Shown: one piece after another, positions 7,146 through 16,700 of the stretch
Layout of the letters: each line of letters begins with the position of its first letter
How positions within the stretch are numbered: the stretch's first letter is position 1
Source of the DNA: Sulfurimicrobium sp963741495
GTDB lineage: Bacteria > Pseudomonadota > Gammaproteobacteria > Burkholderiales > Sulfuricellaceae
Assembly (NCBI GenBank): GCA_963741495.1
Contig: CAVUID010000002.1
Location: 1-31,202 of the forward strand
Length of the DNA stretch: 31,202 nucleotides
Direction: 5' to 3'
The notes under the pieces: model-generated
What the model was told of the DNA's origin: nothing
Databases searched by the model: none
What the model saw: only the letters and a program-made list of their open reading frames with translations
Program-made: the position numbers and the translations under genes

Positions 7146-7490
7146 TCAGGCCGCGCAGCGAGCCGGGCGGTTTGTCGCTTTTGCCAGACGCTCGGCATCT
7201 TCGCAATAACAGATGCCATTTTCCACGCCTTCCACCAGCAGACCCAGCATGCGATACGCCCATGCGGGGATGTGGGGATCAAGGCGGTAGAACACCCAGG
7301 TTCCTTCACGCCGCTGCGCCAGCACTCCAGCTTCACGCAGCACCGCCAGATGGCGCGACACTTTTGGCTGGGGTACATCCAGTGCCTGGAACAGTTCGCA
7401 CACGCACAATTCCTCGTGTTTCAGGATCAGCACCAGAATGCGGCGACGGGTTTCGTCGGAAAGAGATTCGAAATAGGATTGTTCGTTCAT
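7146..7490 (-). CDS. arsR: ArsR-family arsenite-responsive repressor
   Basis: This 114-residue winged-helix repressor should bind DNA as a dimer and release it on binding As(III). The inducer site is the classic ELCVCEL, with Cys29 and Cys31 in the helix before the recognition helix (VPQPKVSRHLAVLREAGVL). A second pair, Cys94 and Cys96 in ICYC, and Cys112 lie in the C-terminal tail and could add a metal site. It is the first gene of the arsenic cluster, and its promoter carries a 20-base palindromic operator. The predicted transcription start is within a base or two of the ATG, and no Shine-Dalgarno is visible, so the message may be leaderless. Confidence 0.95.
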   Translation of the reverse strand: MNEQSYFESLSDETRRRILVLILKHEELCVCELFQALDVPQPKVSRHLAVLREAGVLAQRREGTWVFYRLDPHIPAWAYRMLGLLVEGVENGICYCEDAERLAKATNRPARCAA

Positions 7491-7498
7491 GGCGTGCC

Positions 7499-7527
7499 AC
7501 TATATTCGCTATGGCGTATATAGTCAA
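7499..7527 (-). promoter_or_regulatory. arsR promoter
   Basis: On the minus strand a -35 TTGACT (7522-7527) and a -10 TATAGT (7499-7504) are separated by 17 bases. The ArsR operator occupies the spacer, the expected arrangement for repression by blocking polymerase. The expected start point is near 7491-7492, immediately before the arsR ATG at 7490. Confidence 0.7.
7502..7521. promoter_or_regulatory. ArsR operator, first copy
   Basis: ATATTCGCTATGGCGTATAT is an imperfect 20-base palindrome (16 of 20 positions symmetric) lying between the -35 and -10 of arsR. Its near-copy at 7098-7117 supports a real binding site. The remaining gap to the SulP gene at 7736 holds nothing else I can name, though a SulP promoter must lie there. 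Confidence 0.75.
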
Positions 7528-7735
7528 CAAACTGGCAGCGCCATTTTTCAGGATCGTCAACTCATATGAAATGCCTGACGTGGTAAAATCCGCTAAAAAT
7601 CAACAAGCAAAGCAAGCCGCTGGTTCCCGATGTAGCTCATCCCTGCCCTGCCAAGACGTTCCGGCACGAACCCCGCAACACCGCTTTTAACCCCCCACTC
7701 GCCAGTTGCGAGTGAATGTTTCCATTGGATATCGC

Positions 7736-9274
7736 ATGACCCCGAACAGCTGCCCCGATTTCACCTTTTCCCGCGTCAAACTCTGCACCCTCAGCGGCCT
7801 GACCGTGGCCCTGGCTCTGGTGCCCGAGGCCATCGCCTTCGCCTTCGTGGCGCAGGTCCACCCGCTCACCGGCCTCTACGCCGCCTTCATCATGGGCCTG
7901 ATCACCGCCGCATTCGGTGGCCGGCCCGGCATGATTTCCGGCGCCACCGGTGCATTGGCGGTGGTCATGGTGGCGCTGGTGGTGCAGCATGGCGTGGAAT
8001 ATCTGTTTGCCACCGTGGTGCTGATGGGGCTGCTGCAGATCGCTTTCGGCCTGCTGAAGCTGGGCAAGTTCATCCGCATGGTGCCGTTCCCGGTCATGCT
8101 GGGCTTCGTCAACGGACTGGCCATCGTGATCTTTCTGGCGCAGATGGGGCATTTCAAGATGCCGGGGCCGGATGGCGTAGCCGGTCTGGATGACAGGCAT
8201 GAAGCTCTACACCATGCTGGGCCTGATCGCGCTGACCATGGCCATCATCTACCTGCTGCCGCGCCTGACCAAAGTCATTCCCTCTGCACTGGCCGGCATC
8301 GCTACGGTTTCATTCCTGGTCATCTTTTTCGGGATCGACACCAAGACCGTGGGCGACATGGCTTCCATCGAGGGCGGGTTGCCGCAGTTCCACTTGCCGC
8401 AGGTGCCGTTGAACTGGGAAACACTGCAAATCATCTTCCCCTACAGCCTGATTCTCGCCGCCATCGGCCTGATCGAATCCCTGCTGACCCTGAACCTGAT
8501 CGACGAAATGACCGACACCCGCGGCATGCCCAACCGGGAATGCGTGGCGCAGGGTCGGCCAATGTCGTCACCGGCTTCTTCGGCGGCATGGGCGGCTGCG
8601 CCATGATCGGGCAGAGCATGATCAACGTGAACAACGGCGCGACCCAGCGCCTGTCCGGCATTGCCGCTGCGCTGTTTCTGCTGTCGTTCATCCTGTTCGC
8701 TTCGCAGTGGATCGAGATGATCCCGCTTGGCCGCTCTGATCGGCCTGATGTTCGTGGTCTCGCAAAAAACCTTCGCATGGGGCAGCCTCAATGCGATGCG
8801 CAAGGTGCCGCGCAGCGACGCGATGGTCGTGGTTGCAGTCACCGTGATCACGGTACTCACCGATCTGGCCATCGCCGTGGTGACCGGCGTGATCATCTCC
8901 GCGCTGGTGTTCGCCTGGCAGCATGCCAAGCACATCAAGGTACACACTTATCTCGACAGCAAGGGCTGGAAAGTCTACGAACTGGAAGGCACGCTGTTCT
9001 TCGCCTCAACGGCGGAATTCCAGACCCTGTTTACACCGAAAGAAGATCCGGATGAAGTGGTGGTGGAATTCCGCCGCGCCCGCGTCATGGACCATTCCGC
9101 AGTCGAAGCCATCGACAGCCTTGCCACGCGCTACCAGCAGGCCGGCAAGCGCCTGCACCTGCGGCATCTCAGCCCGGACTGCCTGGAAGTGCTGGAAAAA
9201 GCCAAGGACATGGTGGAAATCAACGTGGGCGAAGACCCGCACTACCACCTTGCCGATGACAAACTGGAGGCTGA
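7736..9274 (+). pseudogene. SulP-family anion transporter with STAS domain, multiply frameshifted
   Basis: This is a SulP/SLC26-type inner-membrane anion transporter of about 510 residues. It reads LSGLTVALALVPEAIAFAFVA (first helices), PLTGLYAAF, SGATGALAVVMVALV, a central block (KVIPSALAGIATVSF, SLLTLNLIDEMT), NVVTGFFGGMGGCAMIGQSMINV, and a C-terminal STAS domain (KVYELEGTLFFASTAEF, VVVEFRRARVMDHSAVEAID). Four frame segments are needed. An extra base lies near 8183, a missing base near 8552-8555 and an extra base near 8727. The last frame has no stop until 9572, deep in the convergent MscS gene, so a further missing base before the TGA at 9272 is likely. The start is the ATG at 7736; an upstream TTG is weaker. 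The substrate (sulfate, bicarbonate or other) cannot be told. All motifs survive, which favours sequencing error. Confidence 0.8.
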
Positions 9275-10594
9275 GGCTTCGCCTTCCTGCAACACCTTCG
9301 GCACCGGGCCGATCAGGTGCAAGTCACGTTGCGGGAAGGGAATGACGATACCTGCCGCCTTGAACAGGCGCCAGATGCGCAGGTTCACTTCGGAGCGCAC
9401 GCCCACCAGCCCCTGCTGCGGATCATTGATCCAGACGCGTAATTCCAGCTCGATTCCGTTATCGCCGAAGGCCAGCAACCTGGCTGCGGGGGCGGGATCC
9501 ATCATCACCCGCGGGGTATCCCGCCCCGCTTCTTCCAGCAAGGCCATGGCCTGTTCCGGGTCATCGTTATAGCTGATGGATACGGGCACTTTGAGGCGCA
9601 CATTGCGGTCGGTGTAGCTCCAGTTGATCACCTCGTTGGTGATCAGGGTCTCGTTGGGGATGAGCCGCTCTACCCCGTCCCGATCGCGCACCACGATGTA
9701 GCGGGCGCGCAGTTCCTGCACCCAGCCGAATTTTTCGCCGATGGTGATAACATCGCCGGGCCGGATGGATCGGTCGAAGAGAACGATAAATCCACTGATG
9801 AAGTTGCTGGCGATGCGCTGCAGGCCGAAGCCCAGGCCCACGCCCAGCGCGCCGCCAAACACCGCCAGCGCGGTCAGGTCGATGCCTGCCGCCTCCAGCG
9901 CCAGCAGGGAGGCCAGTGTCAGCAGGCCGAACTTGCTCAGCTTGACCAGCGCCACCTGCATGCCCGCGTTCACATATTCCGCCCGGTTCAGGCGGTTCTC
10001 GATCAGGCGGGCAAGCCACAGCGCCAGCACCCAGGTCAGCGCAATGGCCAGGACCAGCTTGACCGACCCCAGCAGGGAAACGCGCATGGTGCCGATCTGC
10101 AGGGCAAGCGCATCCATGGCATCGAGAACCGGGCGCAGCCAGCCCAGCAGGTGCAGCGCGACGACAAGCCAGGCCGAGGAGGAGATCAGCCCTTCCCAGG
10201 CTTTCACCGCCGGGCCGTGACGGAAGGTCTTGCGTATCAAATAAACCGAAATGCGAATGGTGGCCAGGGAAGCCAGCAGAGGCACGGCCAGGTTGAGCAG
10301 CTTGACCGGGTAATCCATGCTATCGAGCAGCGCCCTTCCCGCCAGCACGCCAAAAAGCATGCTGATCGGAAAGAGCAGGCGCTGAATGCTGCTCAGGGTC
10401 AACCGCCGGATAGCATTTTCCTCCTGGCCTTCCGGGCGTTGCCCCAGGCTTTGGCTCAGGGTGCGGTGCACCAGCAGGGCGCCGCCTGCGGCTAGCGCCA
10501 GCACGCCGAGCTGCCACCAGAAGTCGGGCGAACGGGGCTGGGATAACCAGTTTTCCAGCAAGGTACTAATATCAACGGGAAGGGAAAATGGCAT
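9242..10594 (-). CDS. MscS-family mechanosensitive channel
   Basis: This 450-residue inner-membrane protein is a larger MscS-type channel with about six hydrophobic segments before the conserved pore and beta domain. The pore region is visible as LAVFGGALGVGLGFGLQRIASNFISGFIVLFDRSIRPGDVI, followed by GWVQELRARYIVVRDRDGVERLIPNETLI and the C-terminal region ending IPFPQRDLHLIG. It should release solutes under membrane tension or serve a related role. The ATG at 10594 begins a sensible membrane protein; an open extension to 10723 lacks such features. It lies 64 bases after the EAL-REC gene on the same strand and may be the last gene of that cluster. Its 3' end overlaps the SulP end by about 30 bases. 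Confidence 0.92.
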   Translation of the reverse strand: MPFSLPVDISTLLENWLSQPRSPDFWWQLGVLALAAGGALLVHRTLSQSLGQRPEGQEENAIRRLTLSSIQRLLFPISMLFGVLAGRALLDSMDYPVKLLNLAVPLLASLATIRISVYLIRKTFRHGPAVKAWEGLISSSAWLVVALHLLGWLRPVLDAMDALALQIGTMRVSLLGSVKLVLAIALTWVLALWLARLIENRLNRAEYVNAGMQVALVKLSKFGLLTLASLLALEAAGIDLTALAVFGGALGVGLGFGLQRIASNFISGFIVLFDRSIRPGDVITIGEKFGWVQELRARYIVVRDRDGVERLIPNETLITNEVINWSYTDRNVRLKVPVSISYNDDPEQAMALLEEAGRDTPRVMMDPAPAARLLAFGDNGIELELRVWINDPQQGLVGVRSEVNLRIWRLFKAAGIVIPFPQRDLHLIGPVPKVLQEGEASASSLSSARW

Positions 10595-10658
10595 CTCGGG
10601 ATTTCTCTGTATGTACACCCCGGAACATACCGGAAAAAGTTGCTGCGGGAAACCTGGA

Positions 10659-12989
10659 CTACAAGGCGCTCCCCACTGCAACCTGACAGACCTGCAACTG
10701 GCGCGCCAGTTCGCGATTTTCATGGCTCAGTTCGTAAATACGGAAAGCATCCCTGATATTTTCGCTAAGCTCGTGATCATCCCACGGTTTGGTGAGGAAC
10801 TTGTACACCGCACCCTTGTTGACCGCGTCAATGACCGAATTGAGTTCGGCATAGCCGGACAGCACGATGCGCATGGTATCCGGATAAATCTCCCTGACCC
10901 GGCGCAAAAATTCCGTACCGGTCATTTCCGGCATGCGCTGGTCGCACAGCACCACGCCGGGATGATGGGTAGCGATCAGGTCAAAGGCCTCACGCGGGCT
11001 GGTTGTGCTCAGGATGCGGTAACCCTGGCGGCGCAGCAACCGGGTCAATGCAGCCAGAATATTGGGTTCATCATCGAGCAGCAACAGGACCCGCTCGGGC
11101 TGATTGGTCTGTCTCGGCGGAATACATCGCCCGTCGCGCAGCAATGCGGCAAATTCATTTTCAGGCAGAGGGCGACTGAAGTAATAGCCCTGGATTTCCT
11201 CGCAGCCAACTCCGCGCAGAAAGCCCAGTTGCCCCTCCGTCTCGACGCCCTCGGCGATGACTGACAGTCCCAGGCTGTGGGCCATGCCTACCACTGCGCG
11301 GACGATCGCCGCGTCGCCTTGGCTGGACGTAATATGGGTGACAAAGGAGCGATCAACCTTGATGCGCGCAACGGGCAGGCGCTGCAGGTAGCTGAGGGAC
11401 GAATAACCCGTCCCGAAGTCATCCAGCGCGTGGGTCACGCCCAGCGCATTGAGTTCGCGCAGGGTGTGAATGACTGCATCGGTATCGTGCAGCACGATAC
11501 CCTCGGTGACCTCCAGCTCCAGCAATTTTGGATCGAGTCCGGTTGAATCGAGCACCCGCCGCACCACGGCTTCGATGTCCCCATGGCGAAACTGCCGCGC
11601 AGAAAGATTGACCGCAATCCGGATGGGCGGCAAACCCTCGGCTTGCCACTGTCGGCAGCGCCGGCACGCCTCGAGCAGCACCCATTCGCCGACCTCGACA
11701 ATCAGCCCGTTTTCCTCGAGCAACGGAATAAAATCCAGTGGCGACACCAGCCCTTGTTCCGGATGCTGCCAGCGCAGCAGTGCCTCGGCGCCAATGACCC
11801 GTCCACTGGCTAGATCCACCTGGGGCTGGTAATGCAGCTTGAATTCGCCATTTTCCAGCGCACGGTGCAAGGCGGCATCAAGACTGAGGCGGAGGCGCGA
11901 GCTGCCGTTCATGTCAGCCTGAAAAAACCGGCACAGACTACCGGCATCATGATCAACGGCGGCAGCGGCCTGCATGGCGAACCGGAGCAAGTCCGGCGCT
12001 TTGCCATCGCGGGGAAACACGGAAATACCGACGAAAGGGTCAAGAAACACCTCCTGGCCATCCGCGAGCGCCCCTTCGGCCAGGACATGAGCCATTTTCC
12101 AGGCGAGTTCTTCCACCACATCAAGCCCGTCCGGATCCTGCAATGCGACCGCAAACTTCGATTCCGTGACTCGGGCAACCGGCAAGTCAGAAAGCACTGA
12201 TTCCAACCGGGTGGCCATGGTGCGAATGATTTTCTGGCCCGCGCCATTGCCGAGCAACTGCAGAATGCCGTGATAGCGCCGCAGGTTAACGACCAGTACG
12301 GCCACCGTCCTGCCTTCGGCGTCCTGGCAAATCTCGGCCAGGCGTTCCTCGAACAATGTCCGGCCAGGCATGCCAGTCTGGGAATCATAGAAAGCCAGGT
12401 AACGCATCCGGGTTTCCGTGGTAACGCGCTTCTCCTCTCGGCGAATGACATCGAGCGCGAAGGACAGATCGTCCGCCACTTCCACCAGCAAACTGATCTC
12501 GGCTTCACGGAAAAATCCGGGCAGGATCGACATCACGCAGAAGGTTCCGACAATGGCGCCCTCAAGCTTAAGCGGGAAAACACCACCGGAATGGATGCCC
12601 CAGCGTTCAGCCACGCCACGACAGGAGGCCATGCGGGGGTCATTGGATATTTCATTGAAAACAAAAGGCTGTTCGCCGCTCCGGACAAAGTCTATCGGCA
12701 TGAAGCCGGACAGTTCACCGGCAAAGTCTCTGAGCTCGGCAATGGATGATGCCCCGGCAGCCGCCATCGGCTCTGCCCGCCCGCTGCCGGGCTCGATCAG
12801 CACCACCCAGGAAAGATCAAAACCACCACATTCGACGGCAATGCGACAGGCCGCCTCGTAGAGCGCCTGTGCCTCCTCGATCCGGATGATGGTACGGTTA
12901 ATCTGGCTCAGCATGGAATAGAGCCGGTTCATGCGCGCCAGCTCGAGCTGCGCCATGCCGGTATCATTTACGGACTCAAGTTTTATCAT
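10659..12989 (-). CDS. GAF / degenerate GGDEF / EAL / receiver protein (probable c-di-GMP phosphodiesterase)
   Basis: This 776-residue cytoplasmic protein has, in order, a GAF domain (about 20-190), a GGDEF-fold domain (195-355), an EAL domain (368-620) and a C-terminal receiver (632-750). The GGDEF signature is replaced by TESKF (275-279) and the I-site is absent, so no cyclase activity is expected. The EAL domain is complete: EALLRW with Glu402, LEVTEG, DDFGTGYSSLSYL (from 523), KVDRSF and AEGVET. The receiver has the acidic pair DDE, phospho-acceptor Asp683 in CDQRMPEMTG and Lys734 in LTKPW. A receiver at the C-terminus is less common than at the N-terminus. The ATG at 12989 has GGGGG seven bases upstream, inside the preceding receiver gene, so the two are coupled. 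Confidence 0.92.
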   Translation of the reverse strand: MIKLESVNDTGMAQLELARMNRLYSMLSQINRTIIRIEEAQALYEAACRIAVECGGFDLSWVVLIEPGSGRAEPMAAAGASSIAELRDFAGELSGFMPIDFVRSGEQPFVFNEISNDPRMASCRGVAERWGIHSGGVFPLKLEGAIVGTFCVMSILPGFFREAEISLLVEVADDLSFALDVIRREEKRVTTETRMRYLAFYDSQTGMPGRTLFEERLAEICQDAEGRTVAVLVVNLRRYHGILQLLGNGAGQKIIRTMATRLESVLSDLPVARVTESKFAVALQDPDGLDVVEELAWKMAHVLAEGALADGQEVFLDPFVGISVFPRDGKAPDLLRFAMQAAAAVDHDAGSLCRFFQADMNGSSRLRLSLDAALHRALENGEFKLHYQPQVDLASGRVIGAEALLRWQHPEQGLVSPLDFIPLLEENGLIVEVGEWVLLEACRRCRQWQAEGLPPIRIAVNLSARQFRHGDIEAVVRRVLDSTGLDPKLLELEVTEGIVLHDTDAVIHTLRELNALGVTHALDDFGTGYSSLSYLQRLPVARIKVDRSFVTHITSSQGDAAIVRAVVGMAHSLGLSVIAEGVETEGQLGFLRGVGCEEIQGYYFSRPLPENEFAALLRDGRCIPPRQTNQPERVLLLLDDEPNILAALTRLLRRQGYRILSTTSPREAFDLIATHHPGVVLCDQRMPEMTGTEFLRRVREIYPDTMRIVLSGYAELNSVIDAVNKGAVYKFLTKPWDDHELSENIRDAFRIYELSHENRELARQLQVCQVAVGSAL

Positions 12990-13365
12990 GCGCATCCCCC
13001 AGCAGCCTGTCGATGCAGGCCTGCATGGCCCAGCGGTCAATCGGCTTGGTGATCACCTCCGACACGCCAGCGGCGGCCAGTCGCGCGCGTGAAGCGTCGT
13101 CATCGAGCGCCGTTACCATAACGATCGGGATGCCGCACGTGGCAGGACCGGCCTTGAGCCGCCTTACCACCTCGAAACCATCCATGCCTGGCATCATCAG
13201 ATCAAGCAGGATCAGGTCGGGTGGATCGACGGCAATCGACTCCAGCGCAGCCTGCCCCGAGTCGGCGCTGTTCACTTCATAGCCACCAGCCTGCAGCAGC
13301 GTTTCAAGCAGCCTGCGGTTGCGCGGATCGTCATCCGTGACAAGAATTTTCTTATTGTTGCTCAT
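12976..13365 (-). CDS. Stand-alone response-regulator receiver (CheY-like), second
   Basis: This 129-residue single-domain receiver has the acidic cluster DDD (11-13), phospho-acceptor Asp55 in LILLDLMMPGMDGFEV, the MVTA switch residues and the conserved lysine in ITKPID. There is no output domain, so it should act by protein contact or as a phosphate carrier in the relay started by the adjacent hybrid kinase. It overlaps the receiver before it by 14 bases and the EAL gene after it by 14 bases, with AAGGAAAT ahead of its ATG. Confidence 0.93.
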   Translation of the reverse strand: MSNNKKILVTDDDPRNRRLLETLLQAGGYEVNSADSGQAALESIAVDPPDLILLDLMMPGMDGFEVVRRLKAGPATCGIPIVMVTALDDDASRARLAAAGVSEVITKPIDRWAMQACIDRLLGDAHDKT

Positions 13366-13756
13366 GGCCAGATTTCCTTTCTGTTGCCATATCTGACAAA
13401 TATTTCTCTATTTCGGCAAGAAAATGCCTGTACTGGATCGGCTTGGCGATATAACCGTCACAGCCGGCAGCGATCATCCTTTCCTCGTCGCCTTTCATGG
13501 CGAATGCGGTCAGGGCGATGACCTTGATATGACAGGTCGTTTCATCCTCCTTCAGCAGGCGGGTGGCGGTCAGGCCATCCATGCCGGGCAACTGGATATC
13601 CATCAGGATCAGGTCCGGTCGGTGTTCGCGCGCCAGCGCGATGCCGTCACTTGCATTGCCCGTCTGCAGGACGCGGTAGCCGGCCTTGTCCAGCAGCATG
13701 CTGATCAGTTTCATGTTGACGGCGGTATCCTCGACCACCAGCACCAGATGAGTCAT
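13352..13756 (-). CDS. Stand-alone response-regulator receiver (CheY-like), first
   Basis: This 134-residue receiver starts at the ATG (13756) that overlaps the kinase stop codon as ATGA. It carries the acidic pair in VVEDTAVN, phospho-acceptor Asp in LILMDIQLPGMDGLTATRLLK, the LTAFAM switch segment and the AKPI lysine. The motif set (VNMKLISMLL, GYIAKPI) is typical of receivers in multistep phosphorelays with hybrid kinases. No output domain is present. Translation is probably coupled to the kinase gene. Confidence 0.93.
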   Translation of the reverse strand: MTHLVLVVEDTAVNMKLISMLLDKAGYRVLQTGNASDGIALAREHRPDLILMDIQLPGMDGLTATRLLKEDETTCHIKVIALTAFAMKGDEERMIAAGCDGYIAKPIQYRHFLAEIEKYLSDMATERKSGHEQQ

Positions 13757-16700
13757 GACGACGCACTCCATCCCCCCATCAGGGCGCGCCGCACTTCGCT
13801 GGCAAAACGGCCGTGATTAAAGCTGCCCTTCTCCAGAATGGTGGCAACATTCGCATTGAGCAGGGCTCGATCTTCCTCGGTCAGCGTCTTGGCAGTCACC
13901 ATCACGATGGGGATGGAAGCGGTGCCCGGGTCGCTCTTGAGTACCTCGACCACGTCGAAACCGTTGACCTCGGGCATCATCAAGTCCAGCACCAACAAGT
14001 CTGGGCGCTCGCGCTGGGCCATGGCGATACCTTCACTGCCGCCATGAGCGCGCAATACCGTGTAGCCCGGCTCGGCCAGGTAGGCTGACAGCAATTCCAC
14101 CGCCTTCGGGTCGTCATCAACCACCAGCACCCTGAGGAAGTGATTCATCCCTCTTGCTCCCAAACCAGTCAAGGCGCCAAGCAGATCATCGCGGCTGACC
14201 GGCTTCTGCAGCACGGCGCTGGCGCCAAGCGAGAAACCTTTTTGCGAATCGGCAACGATGGACACGATAACAACGGGAATCTGTGCCGCTGGGGATCCGG
14301 ATTGTTTGACCTGTGCCAGCAGATCCCAACCGTCCATGTCCGGCAGCAGGATATCGAGAATAATGACCGTCGGCAGGCGTTCCGCCAGCCGTTCGAACAC
14401 TTCGCTCCCCCGAACAGCACGAACGATCTCGAAACCTTCCGGTTCCAGTTGCAGGCGGATCAGCTCGGCGGCACGGTCATTGTCCTCGATCACCAGGGCG
14501 ACAGGGTGGGCATGGCTGGCTTGTACCTGGCCCGCTTTCGCGCCACTGATCGCTGCGCTGCTTTCGCGCCACGGCAGCCAGATGACGAAATGGCTACCCT
14601 GCCCCGGCTTGCTGGACAAGGCCAGGGTGCCGCCGTGCAACTGGGTTAGCTTGAGCACCAGCACCAGGCCCAGCCCGGTGCCTTCCGATTCCCGCGACAG
14701 CGAGGAGTCGAGCTGCGAAAAAGCATGGAACAATCGCGGCGCATCTTCCGCCGCAATACCGATACCCGAATCCTCCACCGCAATTTCCAGAAATTCCGTG
14801 AAATCGCTTGGCGGCAGCGGCATTCTCAGGCTGGTCTGGCCTTCTGCATTCCAGTTTTCGATATCCGAACGACTGGCCTTGCGGGCCCGCAGCGTAATCC
14901 GGCCACCCTCGGGCGTGAATTTCACGCCATTCGACAGCAGGTTGTAGACAATCTGCTTGGTCTTGCGCGCGTCCACCAGCGCCGATCCCAGTGTATCTGG
15001 CACATCGAGTTGCAGTTCAATACGGTGGGCCGCCGCCTTTTCCCTGACGATGGAAAGACTGTTGGAAAGTGCACTACTGATCTCCATCGGCTCCAGGTCG
15101 AGCGCCATCTTGCCGGCCTCGATCTTGGACAGGTCGAGAATGTCGTTGATCAGCGACAGCAGATGCTGTCCGCTGGTGAAAATATCGGTGATGTATTCCT
15201 GCTGCTCGGCGGTCATCTCACCCATCAGCCCGTCCTTGAGCACTTCGGAAAAACCGATGATGGCGTTGAGCGGGGTGCGCAGTTCGTGCGACATGTTGGC
15301 GAGAAATTCGCTCTTGATCCGGGTCGCCTGCTCGGCGGATTCCTTGGCCATGCGCAGCGCCTCTTCCGCGCGCTTACGGTCAGTGATGTCATTCATGGTC
15401 GAGCGGCTTGACAGAAAGTGACCATCCTCATCGCGGATCGCCGTGGCATTGATCAGCACGGGCAGAATCGTGCCGTCTCGGCGCTTCATCTCGAATTCAA
15501 GATCGCGCGCCAGGCCTTGTACCTTCATGTTCTCAAAGCGCTCCTGAAATGTTTCCAGGCTGGCGGGACTCAACATATCAAAAAACCCCAGTTTGCCCAC
15601 CACTTCGTCACGCTCATAACCCAGCCAGGCCAGCTCGGTGTCGTTAATGCGGATATAGTAGCCATCTGCATCCAGCGAGTGGTAGCCGCACGGTGCCTTG
15701 TTGTAGAGATCCTCGATCTCGTCCGCTTCCGCGCTACGCGCCTGGTCGCGCAGACGGCTGATGCCGTATGCCAGATCGTCCGCCGCTTCCTTCAGCAGCT
15801 TGATTTCACCGCTGTCAAAAGCATCCGTCTCGGCGGCATAAATGCTGATCATGCCAAAAACACCCTGCGTGCCGAAGAGCGGCAGGGCGACACACGAACC
15901 GAAGTCGCGCTGTTTTGCCGTTTCGCGCCAGCGTGCAAACTCGGGCGCTGTAGCAATATTGTTCACCACCACCAACCGCGCCTCGGCAATAGCGGTGCCA
16001 CATGCGCCACGCTGTGCCGTGTCCCCTCCCCAGGTGAGGCCAAGCTGTTTAATAAAATCCTGCTCTGCGCCAGCTTTTGCGACGGGCTCGATACTTTTTT
16101 CCGCATCGTGATGCGCAAACCCCACCCAGGCCATACGGTAACCACCCTTGTTTACAATCATGCGACACATGGCATCAAGCAGGGCCTGTTCGTCAGTGGC
16201 CCGCAGCATGGCGCGGTTGCCGGCGCTCAGCACGGTCAGCGCCCGGTTGACGTGTGACAGCGCCCGTTCAGATGCCAGCAGACGCGCCTCGCGATCCTGC
16301 AGGCGCGCTGCTGTCTCATCGAAGGTCTGAGCCAGCCGTCCAATTTCGTCACCGGCAGGCGGCAGGCCGCTGCGCGCGCCAAGATCGCCCTCGCCCAGGC
16401 GCTGCGCCGCATCAGTCAGGGCTCGCATGCGACGTAACAACAGCCAGTTGCCACCGAACCAGGCAAAGATCAGAAGCAGTCCGGTCAAAATTAGCAACAC
16501 CGCCATATCGCGTCGCGAACGTGCCTCGATCGGCGCATAGACTTCATCTCTGGACACCCCGACGCGGACGTAGACACACTCGTTGCCAACCCAGCGCAGG
16601 GGCTCGATCGAGTTCAGGCGCACCACGCCATCCTGACCGCGAAACTCCGCAAAACCCTTGCAACTGCCGGAAAGCGTTTCCATCAGCTTGCTCTTTTCTG

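Noticed and set aside
7082..7378. N-terminal extension of the rhodanese gene back into arsR
   Set aside because: It would overlap arsR and bury the signal peptide that starts at the ATG at 7081.
9275..9572. SulP reading frame continuing to 9572
   Set aside because: The extension is antisense to conserved MscS sequence and has no STAS-like or other similarity; a missing base before the TGA at 9272 explains it better.
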